6,071 nucleotides of DNA from an uncultured Lachnospiraceae bacterium (GTDB taxonomy: Bacteria > Bacillota > Clostridia > Lachnospirales > Lachnospiraceae), in the NCBI GenBank assembly GCA_934402055.1, contig CAKRTC010000046.1, positions 1 through 6,071 on the forward strand, read 5' to 3'. Shown here in pieces: positions 1-6,000 of the stretch. A program made the translations under genes and the position numbers. The notes below the pieces were generated by a model. The model worked only from the letters and a program-made list of their open reading frames with translations, searched no databases and was not told where the DNA came from. Within the stretch, counting starts at the first letter, position 1; every line of letters begins with the position of its first letter.

Positions 1-1
1 T

Positions 2-955
2 CAGTATACAGATGCTCTTACAGACAAGGATGAGGATTACTACTGGTTCTACTTCAATACATCTAACGGTAAGAAGGTAACCGGACAGACAAAGAATATC
101 AACGGTAAGAAGTACAGCTTCGATAACGATGGTATCATGGACTTCAAGTGGTCAACAGCTTCTTTCGGAGAGTCAACAGGTACAGCTTGGTATGGTAAGC
201 TTGAGGATGGTGCTCTTGCTAAGAACCAGTGGATCTGGAATAAGCCTTACGGTGCAGAGGATGGCGCAAAGCTTGATTCTACAATCACAGATAAGGACGA
301 TGAGACACAGAGATGGTTCCGTACAGATGCTTCAGGTAAGCTTGTAAAGGGTCAGACAAAGAAGGTTAACTCTAAGTGGTACGCATTCGACGAGGATGGC
401 GTTATGAGAACTGGACTTGTTAGACTTAGCCAGGCTGGCGTAAGCGGAGCTAAGGTTAAGGCTGATGACTGCTATGACATGGACGTTGTAACAGGCGCTA
501 ATATCAAGACAGCTCTTGGTTCAACTTCATCAGCAGCTGAGGCTGGAAAGCTTCACTACTTCTCAGAGGATGAGGAGAAGGACGGTTCAATGAAGACAGG
601 TACTCTTAAGATCGAGCTTTCTGATGATGAGTACACATTCTGCTTCACAAAGACAACAGGAGCTGCTAAGCACGGTTATGATTCTTCTTCAAAGAAGGTT
701 TACAACAATGGTATCCTTCTTAAGGCTGGAGACGACAAGTACGTTGTTGTTGAGGATACAACAAATGGTCACAAGTACCTTGTTGGATCAACAGGATCTG
801 TTGTTAAGACAGTAAACAAGTACAAGGATGCTAATGACATGTACTTCATCATCGCTAAGGACGGACAGATCTACAAGACTTACGATGAGGATGCTGCTAA
901 GGCTGCTGTAAAGGGTGACTATAGCAACGTAACTGTAGCTGAGCCTACAAAGTAA
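2..955 (+). CDS. Cell-wall-binding repeat surface protein, C-terminal part (5' end outside window)
   Basis: The frame is open from the first bases to TAA at 953-955 and gives 317 codons with no start in the window. The protein is built of aromatic- and glycine-rich units of the glucan/choline-binding (CW_binding) type. Visible units include YYWFYFNTSNGKKV followed by INGKKYSFDNDGIM, then RWFRTDASGKLVKGQ followed by KWYAFDEDGVMRTG, then a more diverged acidic block starting LHYFSEDEEKDGSMKTG. In this family such repeats attach secreted proteins non-covalently to wall polymers or bind glucans outside the cell. No LPXTG-type anchor or membrane segment follows the repeats, and the tail ends VTVAEPTK. 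Lysine is coded essentially only by AAG, which suggests a well-expressed host gene. A signal peptide and any catalytic domain would lie upstream and cannot be seen. A second copy of this gene lies at 2850-4124. The repeat class is fairly certain; ligand and function are unknown. Confidence 0.85.
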   Translation, partial: QYTDALTDKDEDYYWFYFNTSNGKKVTGQTKNINGKKYSFDNDGIMDFKWSTASFGESTGTAWYGKLEDGALAKNQWIWNKPYGAEDGAKLDSTITDKDDETQRWFRTDASGKLVKGQTKKVNSKWYAFDEDGVMRTGLVRLSQAGVSGAKVKADDCYDMDVVTGANIKTALGSTSSAAEAGKLHYFSEDEEKDGSMKTGTLKIELSDDEYTFCFTKTTGAAKHGYDSSSKKVYNNGILLKAGDDKYVVVEDTTNGHKYLVGSTGSVVKTVNKYKDANDMYFIIAKDGQIYKTYDEDAAKAAVKGDYSNVTVAEPTK

Positions 956-973
956 TTAAATCATAATTCTTAT

Positions 974-1052
974 TGAATAAGATTTGGGGAGAGTCCGAAA
1001 GGGCTCTCTCTTTTGTTACACAAAACCTTATTATTGACAGAAATCTTATTCA
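974..1052. repeat. 12-bp inverted repeat flanking the terminator
   Basis: TGAATAAGATTT (974-985) is the exact reverse complement of AAATCTTATTCA (1041-1052). The terminator hairpin lies between the arms. The left arm persists as GAATAAGATTT behind the second gene copy at 4145-4155, but the right arm does not, because the intron begins there. The role is unknown. It could extend the terminator stem or mark an old junction. Confidence 0.6.
986..1017 (+). terminator. Intrinsic terminator of the first surface-protein gene
   Basis: The stem GAGAGTCC (989-996) pairs with GGGCTCTC (1001-1008), with one T-G wobble, across a GAAA tetraloop. It is followed by TCTTTTGTT. It sits 31 bases after the stop codon. 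The same hairpin recurs at 4156-4187 behind the second copy. Confidence 0.92.
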
Positions 1053-1061
1053 TTATAAAAA
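1034..1061 (+). promoter_or_regulatory. Weak candidate promoter between the terminator and abiEi
   Basis: A perfect -35 hexamer TTGACA lies at 1034-1039. The best -10 at usable spacing is TAAAAA (1056-1061, 16-bp spacer). A better hexamer, TATAAA (1054-1059), is only 14 bp away. It could give abiEi a long leader of about 200 bases, or be a leftover promoter of the original downstream gene. The evidence is motif match only. Confidence 0.3.
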
Positions 1062-1168
1062 CAGACTATTTAAAATTTATTTGGGGTTGAGTGATCTTAG
1101 TCTTCTTTTTTAGTGGTGGGTTCATTTAAAAAAGTTTATTATGGGTTATTCTCAGAAAATTCGCAATG

Positions 1169-1207
1169 TACACTCATGACTTTAATTGTAAGTTATGATG
1201 AGGTGTA
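1169..1207. promoter_or_regulatory. Candidate AbiEi operator (imperfect inverted repeat)
   Basis: TACACTCATGACTT (1169-1182) faces AAGTTATGATGAGGTGTA (1190-1207). As reverse complements the arms agree as TACAC(C)TCAT and (A/G)ACTT, with small insertions between these blocks. The repeat ends just upstream of the -35 of the nearer promoter. AbiEi proteins of characterised AbiE systems repress their own operon by binding inverted repeats in the promoter region, so this is the natural candidate site. Assignment is by position and symmetry only. Confidence 0.4.
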
Positions 1208-1214
1208 AATTTAT

Positions 1215-1243
1215 TTTACTTTTACGCTCTTACATGTTATCAT
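1215..1243 (+). promoter_or_regulatory. Likely promoter of the abiE operon
   Basis: An extended -10 element, TG at 1235-1236 and TATCAT at 1238-1243, lies 17 bp after a TTTACT -35-like hexamer (1215-1220). It would start transcription about 20 bases before the abiEi start codon. It abuts the candidate operator at 1169-1207. Confidence 0.5.
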
Positions 1244-1269
1244 CGAAAGCAAGAAAGTAAGGTGATGAA

Positions 1270-1863
1270 ATGAGCCGGTTTGATATTTTAGACAATCTGG
1301 TAGAGGACGGAAACGGATATCTATGCACATCCCATGTGCTCGCAAATGGTATTTCAAAACCGACCCTCGCAGATTATGTTAATAAAAGGAATATGGCAAG
1401 AGTTGCACATGGCGTGTATCTTGCAGAGGATGCATGGCCGGATGAGCTATATCAGCTCTATCTGTCAAATAGACGTATTGTTTTTTCACATGAAACCGCA
1501 CTACAGCTTCATGGACTGATGGAGCGAGAACCAAAGCGAATAAGTGTAACGGTAAAATCCGGATATAACGCATCACATCTTCGAAAGAAAGGCATTCTCG
1601 TTTATCAAGTGAAAGAAGATTTATACGAACTTGGCATGACTGATGTACAGACAAACTTCGGAAATAAGGTACAGGCATACGATATGGAACGCACTATCTG
1701 TGACATTCTGCGATATAAGGAATCATTGGATGTGCAGATTTTCCAGTATGCAATGAAGGGATATATGGCAAGCGAGCATAAAAACCTTAACCATCTGATA
1801 GCCTATGCAAAAAGGTTTCATATTGAGGCTGCTATGCGGACATATACAGAGGTGATGTTATGA
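1270..1863 (+). CDS. abiEi: AbiEi-family antitoxin and transcriptional autorepressor
   Basis: The product has 197 residues. An in-frame TAA at 1258-1260 and the ribosome binding site AAGGTGA (1259-1265) fix the ATG at 1270. Residues about 5-54 form the winged helix-turn-helix typical of AbiEi antitoxins: a helix pair around GYLCTSHVLANGISKPTLADYV, then a wing region with RVAHGVYLAED. The C-terminal domain carries FSHETALQLHGL (72-83), a conserved feature of the family, and DMERTICDILRYK (138-150). Family knowledge: AbiEi neutralises the AbiEii toxin without a stable protein complex (type IV) and represses its own operon. Its stop codon overlaps the toxin start by 4 bases (ATGA, 1860-1863), so the pair is co-transcribed and probably translationally coupled. 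Lysine codons are mixed AAA/AAG, unlike the flanking surface genes, which suggests transfer. Nothing is truncated. Confidence 0.9.
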   Translation: MSRFDILDNLVEDGNGYLCTSHVLANGISKPTLADYVNKRNMARVAHGVYLAEDAWPDELYQLYLSNRRIVFSHETALQLHGLMEREPKRISVTVKSGYNASHLRKKGILVYQVKEDLYELGMTDVQTNFGNKVQAYDMERTICDILRYKESLDVQIFQYAMKGYMASEHKNLNHLIAYAKRFHIEAAMRTYTEVML

Positions 1864-2693
1864 TTAAAGCAGCGACACAGCTGAAAGCAAAAGTAAGAAA
1901 CCTGTCGGGAGGAGACAGTCGGAAGGCACAAACGCTTATCCGGAATTTCATGATGGAACGTTTTCTAGAGAGAATTGCGCTATCTCAGTATAGAAACAGC
2001 TTAATCCTGAAGGGTGGTATGTTGGTGGCTGCCATAGTTGGACTAGACACAAGGGCAACTATGGATATTGACACGACGGTCAAATCTCTGACACTATCAA
2101 AAGACAATATCATTAAAATTGTCGAAGATATTATTGCTGTGGAGATTCCGGATGGCGTGCAGTTTAGGATTACAAAAGTCACGGATATCATGGAGGAACA
2201 TGACTACCCGGGCATCCGTGTCATGTTGGAAGCAACCCTTGATAAGATGCGCCAGGCAGTAAAAATTGATATATCCACCGGGGATATTATCACACCGGGT
2301 GCTGTGGAATATTCATATAGACTTATGTTTGAAGACAGATCTATTTCTATGTGGACATATAATCTGGAAACACTGCTAGCGGAGAAACTTGAAACTATTA
2401 TGGCTCGTGGAACCGCAAATACGCGTATGCGTGACTTCTACGATATCTATACAATCAGCCGGCAAGAGGTCTTTAACAAGGAAGTTTTTAAAAGCGCATT
2501 CTTTGCCACAAGCACAAAGAGAAATACAACAGGACAAATTCCTGACCTAAAAAACATCATAGCCGCAGTAGCATCAGATGATACAATGGCATTGCAGTGG
2601 GAGAACTTCCAAAAAGAGTCCTTCTTTGTTGGAGAACTATCTTGGAATGATATCATAGAAAGCGTAAAAGTATTGTCTTTATCAGTTACTTGA
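1860..2693 (+). CDS. abiEii: AbiEii-family nucleotidyltransferase toxin
   Basis: The product has 277 residues. The start overlaps the abiEi stop and is preceded by GAGGTGA (1849-1855). The nucleotidyltransferase signature of AbiEii/MenT-like toxins is complete: LKGGMLV (50-56), then RATMDID with metal-binding D69 and D71, then VKIDIS with the third acid D137, then NLETLLAEKLETIMAR (168-183), then RMRDFYDIY (189-197) with the RDFYD motif. Family knowledge: these enzymes use nucleoside triphosphates. Related MenT toxins add nucleotides to tRNA acceptor ends and stop translation. AbiE systems cause abortive phage infection in lactic acid bacteria and can also stabilise DNA. The specific substrate here is not readable from sequence. 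All recognisable catalytic residues are present, so it should be active. The coding region ends at TGA 2691-2693 with no classical terminator directly behind it. Confidence 0.92.
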   Translation: MIKAATQLKAKVRNLSGGDSRKAQTLIRNFMMERFLERIALSQYRNSLILKGGMLVAAIVGLDTRATMDIDTTVKSLTLSKDNIIKIVEDIIAVEIPDGVQFRITKVTDIMEEHDYPGIRVMLEATLDKMRQAVKIDISTGDIITPGAVEYSYRLMFEDRSISMWTYNLETLLAEKLETIMARGTANTRMRDFYDIYTISRQEVFNKEVFKSAFFATSTKRNTTGQIPDLKNIIAAVASDDTMALQWENFQKESFFVGELSWNDIIESVKVLSLSVT

Positions 2694-2849
2694 AAAAAGA
2701 TGTGTACCGTATAGACATTTCGTTATCAATACCGTAAGAATTGTATTGTATTATGTTGTTGACTACCTGTTAGTTATCGTAGGCAGTGAACCCTATGAGG
2801 CGCCTGCACAACAACAGTATGCATTTATGTATGTATCAGCATATATATT
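2694..2849. other. Non-coding junction between abiEii and the truncated surface gene
   Basis: This 156-base AT-rich stretch has no credible gene and no clear promoter or ribosome binding site for the downstream open frame. It holds one foldable element (2754-2816) and short TACCGT repeats near 2705 and 2730. It probably contains the right edge of the DNA that brought in abiE; the homologous surface-gene sequence is recognisable only from about 2874. Confidence 0.5.
2754..2816 (+). other. Possible folded RNA element or terminator behind abiEii
   Basis: TGTTGTTG (2754-2761) is the exact complement of CAACAACA (2809-2816). Between them CTAC (2763-2766) can pair with GTAG (2779-2782), and GCAG (2783-2786) with CTGC (2804-2807). 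The two inner helices are directly adjacent, which gives a compact three-way junction. No T-run follows, so it is not a standard terminator. The inner 4-bp helices could be chance. Confidence 0.3.
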
Positions 2850-4124
2850 ATGTATACCGCACAATTGCTAAGGTATTATTTCGGATCAACAGGTAAGGCT
2901 TATGCTAAGTCATACGGCAAGACAATCAACGGTAAGAAGTATGGCTTCGATGATGACGGAAAGATGCTCTTCGGTTATGTAGAGGACGCTTCATACAACA
3001 TCATCAACGATGATGAGGATCCGATCCTTAACGCTACATACTACTATGGAACAAACGAGGACGGCGCTCGTCACTCAGGATGGCTTCAGTACACAGATGC
3101 TCTTTCTGATTCTGATATGTATGATGAGGATTACTACTGGTTCTACTTCAACACATCTAATGGTAAGAAGGTTACTGATCAGCTGAAGTCTATCAATGGC
3201 AAGAAGTATCAGTTCGATACAAACGGTGTAATGGACTTTAAGTGGTCAACAGCTACTATTGCCGGTGTTAAGACTACAACATGGTTCAACAAGCTTGAGA
3301 ACGGTTCACTTGCTAAGAATCAGTGGATCTGGAACAAGCCATACGAGGGAGCTACTCTTAAGTCAACACAGTCTGATCGTGATGATGAGACAGAGAGATG
3401 GTTCCGTACAGATGCTTCAGGTAACCTCGTAAAGAACCAGACAAAGAAGGTTAACGGTAAGTGGTATGTATTTGACCAGGATGGTGTTATGAGAACAGGT
3501 CTTGTTGTTCTTACAGATAGTGATGGTGCTGTAAGCGGTAAGGATAACTTTGATTTTGCTTATGACATGGATGAAGTAACTAAGGATATCATTAAGAATG
3601 GTAATGATGATTATCCTGCTGCTCCTGGTAAGAAGCTTCACTACTTCTCAGAGGAAGAGGAGAAGGATGGCTCGATGAAGACAGGTACAATTAAGATTGA
3701 GCTTGCTGATGATGAGTACACATTCTGCTTCACAAAGAACACAGGTGCAGCTAAGGACGGTTATGATTCTTCTTCAAAGAAGATCTACAACTCAGGTATT
3801 CTTGAGAAGGCCGGAGATGACAAGTACAAGGTTGTTAAGGACGATACAACAGGCAAGAAGTATCTTGTAGGTTCAACCGGATCAGTTGTAAAGGCTGTTA
3901 ACAAGTACAAGGATGCTAACGACAAGTACTTTGTATATCTTACAGCTAAGGAAGGAAATGGCGGCTGGGTAATCGGTGAAACATACAGCGAGGACGATGC
4001 TAAGGCAGTTGTAAACAACAAGAATGATTACACAGTTGTTGGTGACAAGATTCAGGTTACTGAGACTGATAAGAAGGGTGTTACAACAACTTATGAGATT
4101 GACAAAGTTGGTGGTAGCAACTAA
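2850..4124 (+). pseudogene. 5'-truncated second copy of the cell-wall-binding repeat protein
   Basis: The frame gives 424 residues from an ATG at 2850, but recognisable family sequence starts only at YYFGSTGKAYAK (residues 9-20, about position 2874). The first eight residues therefore look like read-in from junction DNA. There is no signal peptide and no Shine-Dalgarno before the ATG, so a functional secreted product is unlikely. Repeat units are seen at about residues 9-43, 65-82, 96-129, 183-218 and 264-280. From about residue 80 it aligns with the gene at 2-955 along nearly its whole length, roughly three quarters identical by eye, with small insertions and deletions. Its tail is different and longer (DKIQVTETDKKG, ending VGGSN). 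There are no internal stops or frameshifts, so truncation is recent or the frame is maintained. It could be a fragment, a silent donor for gene conversion, or, less likely, a cytoplasmic short protein. Confidence 0.75.
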
Positions 4125-4155
4125 TTAAATCTATGATTCATATCGAATAAGATTT

Positions 4156-4187
4156 GGGGAGAGTCCGAAAGGGCTCTCTCTTTGTTT
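4156..4187 (+). terminator. Intrinsic terminator of the second surface-protein copy
   Basis: GAGAGTCC (4159-4166), a GAAA loop and GGGCTCTC (4171-4178) are followed by TCTTTGTTT. The 39 bases at 4145-4183 are identical to 975-1013 behind the first copy. Identity stops exactly where the group II intron appears to begin. Confidence 0.9.
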
Positions 4188-4361
4188 GCGCGCCATGGGC
4201 GCGCTCTAACGGGTGAAAGTCCCAAACACACCTAGGCAACGAGGAAGTGTATAGCCGAACAGCAAGGGTGTCCATCGTGAGGTGGGATCTGAAGGAAGCT
4301 GTAAGCAAACTCTTGGTCCGACGGACAGAAATCACATATAAGGCTCGGAAATATAGATAAG
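4184..4361 (+). mobile_element. Group II intron, 5' segment (domain I), interrupted by an IS
   Basis: Identity with the first terminator region ends at 4183, so the intron 5' end is placed at about 4184 (uncertain by several bases; the sequence reads GTTTGCG, not the usual GTGYG). The first hairpin is GCGCGCC (4188-4194) with GGCGCGC (4198-4204). It is followed by CTCTAACGGGTGAAAGTCCC and a segment containing CCTAGGCAACGAGGAAGTG, CTGAAGGAAGCTG and ACAGAAATCACATATAAGGC. I recognise these from domain I of maturase-encoding group II introns of Clostridia. A GTGA (GNRA-type) tetraloop caps CCATC/GGTGG at 4272-4285. The segment stops at 4361 where an IS1380-family element enters and resumes at 5996. 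Insertion right behind a terminator resembles the class C habit, but I cannot assign the class with confidence. The intron-encoded reverse transcriptase should lie beyond the window. Confidence 0.8.
4357..4361. repeat. Target-site duplication, left copy (ATAAG)
   Basis: ATAAG directly precedes the left terminal repeat and is repeated at 5996-6000 directly after the right one. Five bases fits the IS1380 family's usual 4-5 bp. Confidence 0.88.
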
Positions 4362-4374
4362 CCTGAATTATTCA
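4362..4374 (+). repeat. IS1380-family left terminal inverted repeat
   Basis: CCTGAATTATTCA is the exact reverse complement of the right end at 5983-5995. Matching breaks down immediately inside, at 4375. Confidence 0.93.
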
Positions 4375-4389
4375 CCGCGGTGCGGTGAG

Positions 4390-4406
4390 TGCGGCTGAAA
4401 GCCGCA
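4390..4406 (+). promoter_or_regulatory. GC-rich hairpin at the IS left end
   Basis: TGCGGCT (4390-4396) pairs with AGCCGCA (4400-4406) across GAA. The palindrome CACCGCGGTG (4373-4382) lies just before it. No T-run follows. Such hairpins near IS ends can shield the transposase gene from outside transcription; here that role is an inference. Confidence 0.5.
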
Positions 4407-4476
4407 TAGTTACTGTATTTAAACTGATTATTGCTTTTCACTTGTTAGGTGAATTAAAAAAAAGAGCATCCATTTG

Positions 4477-4485
4477 TGCTAAAAT
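4477..4485 (+). promoter_or_regulatory. Extended -10 promoter of the transposase gene
   Basis: TGCTAAAAT (TG at 4477-4478, hexamer TAAAAT at 4480-4485) is an extended -10 element with one mismatch. There is no good -35 17 bp upstream, where the sequence is an A-run. It would start transcription about 35 bases before the transposase ATG. Confidence 0.45.
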
Positions 4486-4525
4486 TAAGGTGTCAAAACA
4501 AAAAAATAACATAAAGGAGCTCTTT

Positions 4526-5842
4526 ATGAGTATTTTAAACACCTTAGCTCTTGAAAGCAATAAACAGATTAAAATAAATTTCAACGGTGGTGATTTATCC
4601 TCAGATGCAGGTCTCATCCTCATCAAAGAATTTGCTGCAAAGCTTGGCTTAATAAGTCTGATCCGTAAGTATTTCAAAACTACGGATACCGCAGCTATGC
4701 GTCGTCATACAGACGATAAGAACCTGATGCAGATGATTTATCAGATCATCGCTGCATATTTTGAGGATGACTGCGCCGATGAACTTAAGGCTGATCCTGT
4801 ATTTAAAGCCTTGCTTAATGCTGATGCTTTAGCTTCACAGCCTACGCTGTCAAGGTTTTTTAACAGGATGGATGACTCAACGCTTGATCAGTTTGACTGC
4901 ATAGACTTGGCACTCCGTGACAATGTATACAGCATTGACAGACCGCAATTCGTTCTGCTTGACATAGACAGCACCTTATTTGACACCTATGGGAACCAGG
5001 ACGGAGCTGCCTTCAACTATCATTATCAGGCAAATGGTTATCATCCTCTGCTTTGTTATGATGGTCTTACAGGCGATCTGCTTAAAGCAGAGCTTCGTGA
5101 CGGAACTATGTATTGCGGCAACAAGGCAGATGAGTTCATCAAGCCTCTGCTTGATGAGTATCTTGCAAGAGGCATTAAGACATACATGCGAGGTGACAGC
5201 GGTTTTGCAATACCTAAACTGTATGAGGCATGTGAGACTCATGGCTGCAGCTATTGCTTTCGCCTAAAGCAGAATTCGGCATTGATAGCAAATGCTGTCG
5301 ACAAGGATACCGAGCTTTATGAATTTGCAAAGCATGATGCCATAAGCTATGCCGTAAGCTACGGTGAGTTTATGTATAAGGCTAACACATGGTCATATCC
5401 TCGCAGAGTTGTATACAAGATCGAGAAGCCCTATGGGCAGCTCACACATATGTATACATTCATAGTTACAAACATGGATGCCGAGCCTTATCAACTCATC
5501 CGGTTTTACTGTGGCAGAGGCAGGATGGAGAACTTCATCAAGGAAAGTAAATCCGGTTTTGATTTTGCTGCCGTAAGCAGTCATTCCAAAACTGTAAATG
5601 CAAACCGCATGAGGCTTCACATGCTCGCCTACAACTTATTTAATTGGTTCAGACGTTTGGTACTGCCTATAGCTTTAAGAAAGCAAAGGATAGATACCAT
5701 ACGCTTAAAGCTGATAAAGATAGCCGCAAAGGTAGTCCATTCAGCAAGATATATAACATTCAAGCTGTGCAGCAGTTGTCCGTATAAGACCGAGTTCTAT
5801 GAGACATTAAGAAACATAAGCTCACTGCCGCAGCTGGAATAG
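4526..5842 (+). CDS. IS1380-family DDE transposase
   Basis: The product has 438 residues from the ATG at 4526, which has the ribosome binding site AAAGGAG (4513-4519) six bases upstream. A GTG at 4385 would add 47 residues, but it lies before the promoter and inside the IS-end hairpin, so I reject it. The N-terminal region (about 1-135) includes NFNGGDLSSDAGLILIKEF, typical of the family. The RNase H-like catalytic core shows VLLDIDST (first acid D146 or D148), RGDSGF (D224), and the signature YCGRGRMENFIKESK. The last fits Y-x2-R-x3-E-x6-K, with Y328, R331, E335 (third acid) and K342. The enzyme cuts and joins the 13-bp element ends. All catalytic residues and the full length are present and no frameshift is seen, so the element should be mobile. 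Confidence 0.95.
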   Translation: MSILNTLALESNKQIKINFNGGDLSSDAGLILIKEFAAKLGLISLIRKYFKTTDTAAMRRHTDDKNLMQMIYQIIAAYFEDDCADELKADPVFKALLNADALASQPTLSRFFNRMDDSTLDQFDCIDLALRDNVYSIDRPQFVLLDIDSTLFDTYGNQDGAAFNYHYQANGYHPLLCYDGLTGDLLKAELRDGTMYCGNKADEFIKPLLDEYLARGIKTYMRGDSGFAIPKLYEACETHGCSYCFRLKQNSALIANAVDKDTELYEFAKHDAISYAVSYGEFMYKANTWSYPRRVVYKIEKPYGQLTHMYTFIVTNMDAEPYQLIRFYCGRGRMENFIKESKSGFDFAAVSSHSKTVNANRMRLHMLAYNLFNWFRRLVLPIALRKQRIDTIRLKLIKIAAKVVHSARYITFKLCSSCPYKTEFYETLRNISSLPQLE

Positions 5843-5982
5843 CAACTATCAACGCACAATAACAACTGAAATCGGAAATATGTGGATACACAGGTGAAGT
5901 CTGCCCATTTCTATGGATAACTTACCTATTTTCGATGAAGTTGTTATTATGTTGGGTAACTATGAGCATTTTTATACGCTCA
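5843..5982 (+). other. IS 3' non-coding segment with a long nested hairpin
   Basis: Behind the transposase stop, AATAACAACT (5858-5867) is the exact complement of AGTTGTTATT (5939-5948). Inside it GGTGAAGT (5893-5900) pairs with ACTTACC (5920-5926) with one bulge, and CCAT (5905-5908) with ATGG (5913-5916) across TTCT. A second hairpin, ATGAGC (5962-5967) with GCTCAT (5978-5983), reaches the right terminal repeat. This segment may end transcription, hold transposase binding sites or form an RNA. No coding frame of note is present. Confidence 0.5.
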
Positions 5983-5995
5983 TGAATAATTCAGG
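5983..5995 (-). repeat. IS1380-family right terminal inverted repeat
   Basis: TGAATAATTCAGG is a perfect match to the left end in inverted orientation. Confidence 0.93.
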
Positions 5996-6000
5996 ATAAG
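5996..6000. repeat. Target-site duplication, right copy (ATAAG)
   Basis: This is the right-hand partner of 4357-4361. The intron sequence continues from here. Confidence 0.88.

Larger units (their letters stand above)
4362..5995 (+). mobile_element. Complete IS1380-family insertion sequence, 1634 bp
   Basis: The element is bounded by perfect 13-bp terminal inverted repeats and flanked by a 5-bp direct repeat ATAAG. It contains one intact transposase gene. The length, ends beginning CC and finishing GG, the short target duplication and a single DDE transposase all match the IS1380 family. It sits inside domain I of a group II intron. Removing the IS and one ATAAG restores a continuous intron sequence (ATATAGATAAG joined to TCTGCAAAAG), which confirms the boundaries. 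Confidence 0.93.

Noticed and set aside
1379..1678. 99-codon minus-strand open frame across abiEi
   Set aside because: It lies wholly inside a well-supported gene, has no ribosome binding site and resembles no protein I recognise. It is an antisense shadow.
2754..2816. Integron attC site
   Set aside because: The palindromic shape is suggestive, but the RYYYAAC and GTTRRRY core sites are not present at the ends and there is no integrase or cassette array.
2830..2862. Promoter and start for the truncated surface gene
   Set aside because: TA-rich hexamers occur by composition, but no paired -35 at proper spacing and no Shine-Dalgarno precede the ATG at 2850.
1025..2874. ACCTTA (1025-1030) and TAAGGT (2869-2874) as terminal repeats of an abiE-carrying element
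   Set aside because: Six inverted bases in AT-rich DNA are expected by chance. There is no flanking target duplication and no transposase, so I do not call element ends.
2..4124. CRISPR-like or tandem DNA repeat array in the surface genes
   Set aside because: The repetition is at protein level (wall-binding units), with degenerate DNA and no regular spacer structure.
4138..4441. Minus-strand open frames over the intron and IS left end
   Set aside because: They cross the structured intron RNA and the exact IS boundary at 4362, so they cannot be an old gene. No motifs are seen.
4385..4525. GTG-initiated 47-residue extension of the transposase
   Set aside because: The GTG lies in the IS-end hairpin region and upstream of the likely promoter, with no ribosome binding site. 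The ATG at 4526 has an AAAGGAG site at ideal spacing, and the family's N-terminal sequence begins there.
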